Shown: one piece after another, positions 8,027 to 16,300 of the stretch | Layout of the letters: each line of letters begins with the position of its first letter | Position numbering within the stretch: position 1 is the stretch's first letter | Assembly (NCBI GenBank): GCA_017557345.1 | Contig: JAFYZR010000013.1 | Location: forward strand, 1 to 64,000 | DNA length: 64,000 nucleotides | Reading direction: 5' to 3' | DNA from: Paludibacteraceae bacterium | Lineage (GTDB): Bacteria; Bacteroidota; Bacteroidia; Bacteroidales; Paludibacteraceae | Position numbers and translations under genes: made by a program | The notes under the pieces: model-generated | The model's input: the letters and a program-made list of their open reading frames with translations, nothing else | What the model was told of the DNA's origin: nothing | The model's database searches: none

Positions 8027-8995
8027 TTAACGCTGACGGCTCGTCAATTGTTCGGCGAGTTGGCGCAGTTTCTCAGTTCCGGGATTATTGGGCAGTTTGT
8101 CCAGTTGGGCTAAAGCGATGGCGGTATGTTCTTCCATCGCCACTTCTCCGGCATCACGGACACCCAGACGGTCATAAATCTTCTTCACCGCGGCAATCTT
8201 CTTTTGGTCGCAGTCGGTTGCCATCAGCCATTGCAGCAGTTCTGCTTTTGATTCAGCATCGGCGCGCTCGATGGCCGTGATAAGAAGGAAGGTCTTCTTG
8301 TTGCAGCATATATCGCCGCCTATGGCTTTGCCAAAAGTCTTCGGGTCGCCATAGACATCCAGGATATCATCTTGAATCTGGAAAGCCAGACCGATATGCA
8401 AGCCGTATTGATAGAGTGCTTCTTGCTGTTTCGCGTCGGCACCTGCTATATATCCGCCGATACGCATCGCATATGCGATAAGAACGGATGTCTTGAGCTC
8501 AATCATCTTCATGTAATCATCAATCGACACCTGATTCAAATGCTCGTAATCTACGTCATATTGCTGGCCTTCGCATACGCCTGTTGCCATCTCATTGAAC
8601 CATTTCAGCACTTGCGGCAACTTGTCGGCAGGAACGCCACTCAGCAATTTATAGGCTTCTATCAGCATCTGGTCGCCCGAAAGAATAGCAGTATTGTTGT
8701 TCCATTTGATATGAACAGCCGGTTTGCCGCGACGCAACTCCGCTTTATCCATCACATCGTCATGAACCAGTGTGAAGTTATGGAATACCTCCAACGCCAA
8801 CGCTGCGGGCAGAACATGATCCATCGCATCGCCGCTAATCAATCCGCCGTTTACAATCGCTTCGGCGGCGATGAGGGCTAAAGTCGGACGAAGGCGTTTG
8901 CCGCCCGAGGCCAACATATATTCTATCGGCTCATACAAGCCACGCGGTTCTTTGTTCCAGTCTAATGCTGCAATAGCTTTGTTAATGTCTATCAT
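8027..8995 (-). CDS. polyprenyl diphosphate synthase (trans type)
   Basis: Chain-elongating isoprenyl diphosphate synthase that condenses IPP units and supplies quinone or carrier-lipid side chains; cytoplasmic. Both aspartate-rich motifs are present: FTLVHDDVMD (about residue 78) with RRGKPAVH after it, and FQIQDDILD (about residue 211). GGKRLRP near residue 30 is the first conserved motif. The 322-residue length is typical. Product length cannot be fixed by eye. The start ATG 8995 directly follows the 8-bp tandem array that ends ddl, which suggests that ddl is transcribed into it. Confidence 0.92.
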   Translation of the reverse strand: MIDINKAIAALDWNKEPRGLYEPIEYMLASGGKRLRPTLALIAAEAIVNGGLISGDAMDHVLPAALALEVFHNFTLVHDDVMDKAELRRGKPAVHIKWNNNTAILSGDQMLIEAYKLLSGVPADKLPQVLKWFNEMATGVCEGQQYDVDYEHLNQVSIDDYMKMIELKTSVLIAYAMRIGGYIAGADAKQQEALYQYGLHIGLAFQIQDDILDVYGDPKTFGKAIGGDICCNKKTFLLITAIERADAESKAELLQWLMATDCDQKKIAAVKKIYDRLGVRDAGEVAMEEHTAIALAQLDKLPNNPGTEKLRQLAEQLTSRQR

Positions 8996-9050
8996 AAAAT
9001 TCCCTAATTCGTTAATCCCTAATTCGCTAATTCGTTAACTCGCTAATTCG
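8996..9050. repeat. 8-bp degenerate tandem repeat between ddl and polyprenyl synthase
   Basis: Plus-strand units ctaattcg, ttaatcc, ctaattcg, ctaattcg, ttaactcg, ctaattcg cover about 9004-9050, with a degraded unit before them. The last unit contains the final Asn codon and TAG stop of ddl on the minus strand, and the array fills the whole gap to the next start codon. A related array lies at 62508-62539. Confidence 0.85.
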
Positions 9051-10113
9051 AGAACTTGTTCTCGATGATATCTGTGAGTACATCTTTTATATCCAAACCT
9101 GCCGCGCGAATTTGCTGCGGAATGAAACTGGTCGGCGTCATTCCCGGAGTCGTATTCACTTCCAAAAGGTTGATTTGTACACCCTGTAACCCGTCACCCG
9201 TTGCCGGTAACCCCTTGATTATCCAATCCACGCGGATAATGCCGTTCGCGCCGATGATGTCATACAGACGCAGCGTCTCGGCTTGAATCTTATCGCGCAC
9301 CTCATCCGGAATACGGGCCGGCGTGATCTCGTCTACCTCGCCTTTATACTTGGCGTTATAGTCGAAGAACTCATTATGCGTCACCACCTCCGTAATAGGG
9401 AAGGCAACGGCTTTGTCTTTCGTCTTATAGACGCCGCAGGTTACTTCCGTGCCTTGCATGAACGACTCGCAGATCACCTCGTCGCCTTCTTGGAACGCAC
9501 GTTCAATTGCCGGATACACTTCTTCTACGGTCTTTACTTTCGTGCAACCGAATGATGAACCGCCGATATTCGACTTGATAAAACAAGGCAGTCCTAACGT
9601 CTCGGCAATCTTTGGCGCATTCGGCAGTTTCTGACCGGCGCGAAGCATCATGCTGTTCGCGATATGAAAACCGAAGTAAGAGAGATAATGGTTGCATGCG
9701 TATTTATTGAATGTCAACGCAGCTGCCAGGACGCCGCAACAGGAGTAGGGCAGACCGATCATATCTAGATAGCCTTGCAGAATGCCGTTCTCGCCGGGCG
9801 TACCGTGAATCGTTATATACGCGAATTCGAACGTGTGCTTCACGCCCCCGCGCGTAAAAGAAAAATCATTCTTGTCTATAGGGCAAGCCTGCTTCAGCAT
9901 CTCATCATTGATCTGCATGTTACCGGAGTGCTCGGAAGCACCACCACCCATTACATCATTAGGAATGGCTTTCCACTCTTTCCCTTTCAGCACAACAATC
10001 GTGACATCATAACCTGCCCCGCTAATCCATCCGTACAAACCCGCAGCAGACCGCAGCGATACCTCATGTTCGCTACTGTCTCCTCCCGCTATTATTGCTA
10101 TCTTTCGCTTCAT
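9043..10113 (-). CDS. ddl: D-alanine--D-alanine ligase
   Basis: ATP-grasp enzyme that makes the D-Ala-D-Ala dipeptide for peptidoglycan. I choose ATG 10113, which gives MKRKIAIIAGGDSSEHEVSLRS; the longer frame to 10194 would run through the promoter. 356 residues. Motifs: GGxSSEHEVS at the N-terminus, HGTPGENG, FIKSNIGGSSFGCTKV (ATP-binding), GTEVTCGVY, and LLEVNTTPGMTPTSFIPQQ at the C-terminus, all typical of Ddl. The stop codon sits in an 8-bp repeat array. Transcribed from its own promoter. Confidence 0.97.
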   Translation of the reverse strand: MKRKIAIIAGGDSSEHEVSLRSAAGLYGWISGAGYDVTIVVLKGKEWKAIPNDVMGGGASEHSGNMQINDEMLKQACPIDKNDFSFTRGGVKHTFEFAYITIHGTPGENGILQGYLDMIGLPYSCCGVLAAALTFNKYACNHYLSYFGFHIANSMMLRAGQKLPNAPKIAETLGLPCFIKSNIGGSSFGCTKVKTVEEVYPAIERAFQEGDEVICESFMQGTEVTCGVYKTKDKAVAFPITEVVTHNEFFDYNAKYKGEVDEITPARIPDEVRDKIQAETLRLYDIIGANGIIRVDWIIKGLPATGDGLQGVQINLLEVNTTPGMTPTSFIPQQIRAAGLDIKDVLTDIIENKFSN

Positions 10114-10151
10114 TTTTATTGTATTTACGACACAATTTGCCAATTTGGGTG

Positions 10152-10183
10152 CAAATTTACAACAAAAATCGCACATATGCAAA
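10152..10183 (-). promoter_or_regulatory. sigA promoter for ddl
   Basis: TTTG (10183-10180), 20-bp spacer, TAAATTTG (10159-10152). The -7 box is followed by CACC and then CAAATT, so AATTTG and CAAATT form a 6-bp inverted repeat across the start of the transcript. Confidence 0.85.
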
Positions 10184-10207
10184 TTTTTAAGCATTTTTTT
10201 TGCAAAT

Positions 10208-10224
10208 ACGGAGTTTTACTCCGT
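10208..10224. repeat. short hairpin next to the ddl promoter
   Basis: ACGGAG and CTCCGT separated by 5 bases. It lies just upstream of the ddl -33 box and touches the larger inverted repeat at 10225. Confidence 0.6.
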
Positions 10225-10290
10225 GATTATTAAATGGTCTTGAGCCTTTCGGATAGTTTATATACGTTGTGCGAAGACCGTTTAATAATC
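10225..10290. repeat. 17-bp inverted repeat, 32-bp loop
   Basis: The left arm 10225-10241 (gattattaaatggtctt) and right arm 10274-10290 (aagaccgtttaataatc) pair at 16 of 17 positions, and the exception is a possible G-U pair. No coding frame is supported across it. It could be a terminator-like structure of the ComEA-like gene or a protein-binding site; there is no U-tract. Confidence 0.75.
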
Positions 10291-10352
10291 GTTAGTGACT
10301 ACAAATTTGATTGTATTTTTCTCATTTCTTCCCTTTTTATACTAACTTCCCT

Positions 10353-10377
10353 GTATTATATACTACGTATATAATAC
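10353..10377. repeat. perfect 11-bp inverted repeat, 3-bp loop
   Basis: GTATTATATAC and GTATATAATAC around TAC. A very A/T-rich operator-like or cruciform-like site in the gene-free interval between ddl and the ComEA-like gene. Confidence 0.75.
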
Positions 10378-10400
10378 TAACGAAATTACATGCAAAAATT

Positions 10401-10455
10401 AGTGCGTGATTAGTGCGTGATAAGTGCGCTATTAGTGCGCGATAAGTGCGTTATT
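10401..10455. repeat. 11-bp tandem repeat, 5 copies
   Basis: Five contiguous 11-mers of the form agtgcgNNatW: agtgcgtgatt, agtgcgtgata, agtgcgctatt, agtgcgcgata and agtgcgttatt, with no gaps. The array begins 23 bp after the stop codon of the minus-strand helix-hairpin-helix gene. The rest of the 10114-10478 interval holds the ddl promoter and the inverted repeats listed separately. Confidence 0.9.
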
Positions 10456-10478
10456 CTCGGTGTCAAAAGACTCCCGTT

Positions 10479-11225
10479 CTAATCAAATCGCAAATAAGGC
10501 GCAAGACGTTCGAGATCTTCGGCTGTCAATTCCGGCAATTCGCGCAATTCATCCATCGAAAAAATGCGAAGATGTTGTCTGCGAAGCGTGTATATCGCTT
10601 TCGCTTGGTTATAGCGCAAATACGGGTGGCGCTGCAAACGGTCTATAGAACAGGCATTTACATTGATGGTCTCAACATCTTTCGGGTCCGCAACAAAATG
10701 CGCCAGTAGCGTATCCAAATGACATTTGCTGAGAGCCTCATCCGTCAGTTGATTCGGACTGTAATATCCGCCTAATTGTTCGCGATAGCGCACTATCTGA
10801 ACTGCCGTGTACTTGCCGATCCCGCGAAGATACATCAATTCCGTCGTATCACAATGATTGAGATCAAGAATCGTATCTTTTTTGATCCTTTTCTCAAATT
10901 TCCAACCTACAGAATCGCGCCATAATGAATCCGCAAGTCGCATAGAATCAAGCAGTTGCTGTCGTTCCTGCTTCCATTCTTCATTTCTCTTTCTCAAGGC
11001 AAAACGCGCAGAATCATACCGCCGCTCGCGTTCTTCTTTCCATTGTTCATAGCGCATAGAATCCGCCAAACGAATGGAATCTCTGCGTTCAGCCCATGAT
11101 TTCTTATGAGGAGTTTCTGGATTTTCCGGTTGACGAGAAGGCCAAAGAGCAACAGCCAACCATGCCGCAAGTGCTATGCTAAATAAGATAATCGCACCTA
11201 TTCGTTGTTCTTTGGCAAGTATCAT
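10479..11225 (-). CDS. ComEA-like helix-hairpin-helix protein, membrane-anchored
   Basis: A 248-residue protein with one N-terminal membrane helix (residues 9-27), a charged coiled-coil-like stretch (about 45-115) built on repeated DSxRLADSLR/ERRD segments, and C-terminal helix-hairpin-helix DNA-binding repeats. Characteristic stretches are ILDLNHCDTTELMYLRGIGKYTAVQIVRYRE and TINVNACSIDRLQRHPYL. The fold resembles ComEA, which binds incoming DNA in the periplasm during competence. Its ATG overlaps the xseA stop by 4 bp (ATGA). A ComEC-like gene lies 11.5 kb away at 22732. A role in DNA uptake is plausible but not shown. Confidence 0.85.
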   Translation of the reverse strand: MILAKEQRIGAIILFSIALAAWLAVALWPSRQPENPETPHKKSWAERRDSIRLADSMRYEQWKEERERRYDSARFALRKRNEEWKQERQQLLDSMRLADSLWRDSVGWKFEKRIKKDTILDLNHCDTTELMYLRGIGKYTAVQIVRYREQLGGYYSPNQLTDEALSKCHLDTLLAHFVADPKDVETINVNACSIDRLQRHPYLRYNQAKAIYTLRRQHLRIFSMDELRELPELTAEDLERLAPYLRFD

Positions 11226-12340
11226 AGCACGCTACTTTCTATATGGCCGTCGGATAAATGAGTGCTTATTATATCGCCCGATTGCAATTCCGTGATACTA
11301 TGTATCACTTTGCCGTTTTTTGTCAGCAGGCTATAACCCATTTTGTAAATTCGTTCAGGATTACATGCCGCTAATCGTTGCTCCAGCAATTCCACCCGAT
11401 GCTTGCGAATAAGAATCTGCCGTTCTGCTGTGCGTTGCAGACGAGCAATTAGATCAGCAATACGATTTGCCTGTGCGTCCATCCGATGAATCAGCCATTC
11501 CGCAACAGCTGTTGGTGTTTTAAGTGCTTCATGAGCTACTAAATCCAGAACCGACACATCTCTGGTATGTCCAATGCCGCTAAGTATTGGCAATTCAAAC
11601 TGCGCGCAAACGGCACAAAGCAGATATCCATCGAAGCAACTTAAGTCCGTTGTAGCACCTCCGCCACGGATAATCGCCACACAATCAAAAGAACTCTCGT
11701 CTCTCGACTCTTGACTTTTCTCTATCTCTTCCAATGCCGCGATAATGGATTTCTCTGCTCCTTCACCTTGCATTGTTGCGCCGAAAAGTTGCGTCTCAAA
11801 ATGATAAGGGCTGCTTTCTAACTGATGCTTAAAATCCTCATATCCCGCAGCGTTAGGCGAAGAAATAACGGCAATTCGGCGAATGAGAGTAGGGAGTTTC
11901 AGCAGTTGCTGCGCATCGAGCAAACCGTCTTTCTCTAACTGCGCAATCGTCTTTTGCCGTTGTTGCGCTATATCGCCAAGTGTATAACTCGGATCTATGC
12001 CGACAATCGATAGACTCAAGCCATATGCCGCATGCCACTGAATTTCCACTTCCACCAATACCGACATGCCTGCTCGTAGCGTTTGTCCTGTCTCTGCTTC
12101 AAAATAAGCAGTCAGCAATTCTTTATTGCCCGCCCAGCATGTAGCACGCATCTTGGCAGCTACGTTCGTATTGGTTGGTCCGGGTGTCGAGCCGCTCGAC
12201 TCGACTAATTCCAGATACATATGCCCGCCGCGTTCGCTGAGACTGCTAATCTCGGCTTTTACCCAATAGCTCGGCGCTAAATTGTCATTCAGCGCTTCGC
12301 CTATGATTGCGCATAATTCTGATAAACTTAGTGCCTCCAT
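11222..12340 (-). CDS. xseA: exodeoxyribonuclease VII large subunit
   Basis: Catalytic subunit of ExoVII, which degrades single-stranded DNA to oligonucleotides. I prefer ATG 12340 (MEALSLSELCAIIGEAL), the family's normal start, over the ATGs at 12358 and 12349. 372 residues. The N-terminal OB fold is followed by the nuclease core with PTLIRRIAVISSPNAAGYEDF, AIIRGGGATTDLSCFDGY and LSGIGHTRDVSVLDLVAHEALKTPTAVAEWL, all diagnostic. The start overlaps the end of the barrel gene by 13 bp. The small subunit xseB, often adjacent, is not seen; the helix-hairpin-helix gene takes its place. Confidence 0.95.
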   Translation of the reverse strand: MEALSLSELCAIIGEALNDNLAPSYWVKAEISSLSERGGHMYLELVESSGSTPGPTNTNVAAKMRATCWAGNKELLTAYFEAETGQTLRAGMSVLVEVEIQWHAAYGLSLSIVGIDPSYTLGDIAQQRQKTIAQLEKDGLLDAQQLLKLPTLIRRIAVISSPNAAGYEDFKHQLESSPYHFETQLFGATMQGEGAEKSIIAALEEIEKSQESRDESSFDCVAIIRGGGATTDLSCFDGYLLCAVCAQFELPILSGIGHTRDVSVLDLVAHEALKTPTAVAEWLIHRMDAQANRIADLIARLQRTAERQILIRKHRVELLEQRLAACNPERIYKMGYSLLTKNGKVIHSITELQSGDIISTHLSDGHIESSVL

Positions 12341-13380
12341 GGATCGCATAAGATACATTTCTCGTCAGGTTGGAAACCAAAGAGGAACGTGACACGTAAT
12401 CCGACAGACAGATTGCGCATCCAGAAAGCTTTCGCGTCAGCGGTAGTAAAGACATAATCCATTTGATAGGTCGGGAAATCATAAATGGTCTCCATCGGCA
12501 TTTCATAGAATGGATTGTTGGCTTTCGGACATATATTGAGCAATCCAAAGTCTAGGAATCCCGCAACGCGAATACGTCCGTCTAACCGGTCGCTTGGCCT
12601 TATGCGGTAGTCTTTCGCTTGTTGGCGCGTGTTATACTCATAGCCGATTTCGCCATGAAGCATCAGGTCAAACTTCAGTTTCAAATCGCCCTTCCGCTCT
12701 ATCGGCACATCCTTACGGAAACCGTGATTGTCCATCTCTTCCCAAATACCCACGTATTTCTCATACATACCGGTCGTAGTACCGATTAGCGTTTGGCGAG
12801 TATTTCCCCACACACCGTAGCTAAACCGGAAACCGGCAAGGAAATAACCGATACCATGCTCCGCAAAGATATAATGCCCGAAATAAAGCGGTAATTGCAC
12901 ATAAATCTGTTGTGCTTCATCTTGCCGGTCATAGAAATAATGCTTGAGCGTGAAGGAATCGCCATAGTTATCCACCATGTTATAATGATAGATAGTAGTA
13001 TCGGCAATAGGCGTAAAGACACGCTGATAAGCCGCTCCTAAACCCGTCTGGAAGATAAATCCGCTATACTGATATTCATACAAGAAATGCAAACCGGCCG
13101 GTCCTCCGCCTGGCGTATTGGATGTCTGCGGCATAGGACTGATAAAACTCGACCAGCTGCCTTCGGCAGAAACACCAATCAAATGGTGAGAGCCCGAATA
13201 AAGCGATGCATGTAAACCATGCAAAATATCCGTCTGATTCTCCACGTCTTTGGTAGAGAATCCGCTTTGTCCCTCAAGGCTATATTCGGTCTTATCGCCC
13301 GTCGAATAGCGTTTTTGCCCCCACATGATTGCGGGTAACAGGCAAAGGGTTAGAAGGATGATATGTCGCAGGTTGGACAT
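12328..13380 (-). CDS. outer-membrane beta-barrel protein paired with the giant adhesin
   Basis: A 350-residue secreted protein: signal peptide MSNLRHIILLTLCLLPAIMWG, then alternating amphipathic strands with many Tyr/Phe/Gly residues (LHFLYEYQYSGFIFQTGLG, YVQLPLYFGHYIFAEHG, VGLRVTFLFGF). This indicates an outer-membrane barrel. The start lies inside the last 31 bp of the 2718-residue adhesin gene, so the two are translationally linked. In Flavobacterium, giant type IX substrates are encoded next to PorP/SprF-like barrels. I do not see PorP/SprF signature sequence here, so that parallel is by context only. Confidence 0.75.
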   Translation of the reverse strand: MSNLRHIILLTLCLLPAIMWGQKRYSTGDKTEYSLEGQSGFSTKDVENQTDILHGLHASLYSGSHHLIGVSAEGSWSSFISPMPQTSNTPGGGPAGLHFLYEYQYSGFIFQTGLGAAYQRVFTPIADTTIYHYNMVDNYGDSFTLKHYFYDRQDEAQQIYVQLPLYFGHYIFAEHGIGYFLAGFRFSYGVWGNTRQTLIGTTTGMYEKYVGIWEEMDNHGFRKDVPIERKGDLKLKFDLMLHGEIGYEYNTRQQAKDYRIRPSDRLDGRIRVAGFLDFGLLNICPKANNPFYEMPMETIYDFPTYQMDYVFTTADAKAFWMRNLSVGLRVTFLFGFQPDEKCILCDPWRH

Positions 13381-16300
13381 TGTTGTTTTACAATCACTTT
13401 AATTGCTCTATATGGTTCTTCCGGCGTGTCATTCGACCATAATTGGAAGATATACATTCCTTCGATTGCCGGTAATTCCACTTGTGTCACATCGGCTTGG
13501 AAATAACCTTCTTGTATCAAGTTGCCATCCGTTGCGCTAACGCGATAAGCACCTGTCGCTTCTTTCTCCGGACTATGCGACAGGATATTTACAAACGGAT
13601 GTCCTGTCGGTACGCAAGTAGGCGAAACGGACAAATAACCCATCGTAGGCGCGTACGGATCTACCTTTGGCGCACCGATAGTGATAGGACATGTCTGGAA
13701 ATCTTGCTCTTCATTCGGACGTTTCAATCGTACGTAGTACGAAGCGCCCAGTTCTAATCCTGTCGGGATATGCAGATAAGGTTTCGTCTGACCGACAAGC
13801 ATCGAGTCGCCTTTATACCACTGATAATCCGTCCAGGTGTAACCTCCGTTATACTTCTCACTCAGTAGTGCTATAACATCCATATAATGCTGCTCAATCA
13901 ACCAGGCAGGATAACTCATAATGAATGTAGAATCATTCACGCAATCTTCCATTGGTCGTTGACAGAAACCGTTATCCAAAACCAGCGTGAAATGGTAAAC
14001 ATCCGGTCGTGGATACTTCGTCCTATCATCATCTCTCAACGGGATAGGAACGGTGATGACCATCGGATCAGTATATTCCGTAATCGGCACATCAATCATA
14101 TCTTCAAATCCCATCTCATGTCCCAGACTGTCGTAATAGAGTGAGAACGACAACGGATCATGACTGGTGTAGGTATAATGGAGTTCAAATGCCTGATCTT
14201 GACTACACATCGTATCCGCCCAAATAGTTGGAACGGTAGGTGGAATCACGGCTAGATGGGTATAGATGAAATGATGACAACCATCTACATTGAGTGTGGT
14301 ATCTTTATAATCCCCGGCAATCGTGTAAATATGATCCAGCACATGCAGCGTATCGCCGATACAGATAGTATCGTAGTTCACTTCCATCGTGGTATCTAGC
14401 GCTAATACATACAGATGATAAACGGAGTCGCAGCCTAATTGAGTGTGCAGAGAATCCCAGAATAGATACTCATCCGGTTGAGGTTCAAGACCCGCAATGT
14501 GCAACCCATGCCAATCAATCGAATCATCCGCACAAAGCTTGATATGCTCTTCATTGAAGAAATGTGCATTAACCATCAGTTGCAATTCATAAATCGAGTC
14601 GCATCCATCAACGGTTTGGAAACTATCCCGTATGATGTTGAGTCCCGGAATCATATCTGTCAGATGATGTTTGCGCCAATCATACGGCTCGTTGCTACAA
14701 ATCGTATCGTAGTCGGTATGCCTGTATGCCGGATAAACATGTGCCTGGAGGTTGAAGACTGAGTCACAACCCATTACGGTTAATAGCGAATCGATAAAGA
14801 GCGTGTCATATGGCACAACAAATGTATCTACATCGTATTCAATCGCCCATGCCGACCATGCATGATCATATGCTTCCGAATAGAAGGTATCACCGGAACA
14901 TAATGCATCCGTTTGCGCATCAAAACGATAAGTCTTGCAAACGGTCAAGTGATATTGGAACGCAATACTGTCACACCCATCGGCACCGTAGTATTTAACC
15001 TCGATATACGGGCGTTTCTCTGGATCCGGGATAGCCGATCCGGGATGCCAAACGGTATCTTCAATAACCGCCATCTCACCATCCTTACTCCATATTGTAT
15101 CACGATGGTAGTAAACGTGATTATCACATACATAGTCAAAAATCGGTACAGTTAGATAAGGCTTGACATAGAACTCCAACTTATAGATAGAGTCACAACC
15201 ATTGTGTACCGTTTGGTATGGCGCATAATAGATACCGGACGCGTTGATGACTTGTCCGTGCCATAGTCGCTCTACGCCAAAGCATACTTTATCTTCTGAT
15301 TCGAAGAAATAGGTAGGATGAATCGTCAGATGTACTGTTACAACACTATCGCAACCGTGAATCGTTTTTAATGTATAGGTGAAGAGCGTATCGATATCCG
15401 GTTTTGTAACAAACTCTACCGATGGAGTCGGAGCGAAAGGCACATAATGCGTGAATTCATTTCCTTGCGTATCTTTGAAAACATACGTATGTTTATCTTC
15501 GTTATCGCAGACATGTACTCGAACCGTATCATCAAAAGTCGGATATACATGCAGTTGCAGCAAGTATGTACTATCGCAATCCTCAACCGTTACATAGCGC
15601 ACTGTATCGCAATAAATGGTATCTTGCGTTGCCCGAGAACCGGCTTTTAGAACGATATCATCGGCACTGCGTGCTTCGTATTTTTCTCCACAGTACCACT
15701 TGCCTTGCCATTTAATCCGCTCGTTATCGCATATCGAATAGATACTGTCAAATCGATAGATTGGAGCTACGTGCAGATGGAAAGTATAGTTAGAATCGCA
15801 CTCATGGACAGTCTTGTTTGGCTCTATTGAGTCAATGTCGCGGGCTCTGGATATATCAATGAATCCATGTGAAATGCCGAATTCATCTATCCATTCCATT
15901 TTCGTATTTACAGTGTCTTGACAAACTTTAGGCAAATCTTGATGATAATGATAAACGGAATCTACGTAGAACATAAGTCCAACGATGGAATCGCATCCGT
16001 TGGATGCGGTAAGCGTATCCGTTCGTTTAATGCTATCGCTAAGATGCTCTGCGGGTAAGTATATATCGGCATTGTCATAATGATATGTGCCTCCGGGACT
16101 TTGACATACACGACGAATATCGGTAACTCGATAAATCGGCTTGACGGTAAGGGTCATGTGATATATCGAGTCGCAATTATAAATTGCCGTTCCGCGACGG
16201 ATAGTACGTTCGTATTTGCCAGCAGGAGCAACCAATACACTGTCATACTGGGAAGCATCATAGGTGCCTCCATATGCGCCAAATTCACCGCCAACAAGCA

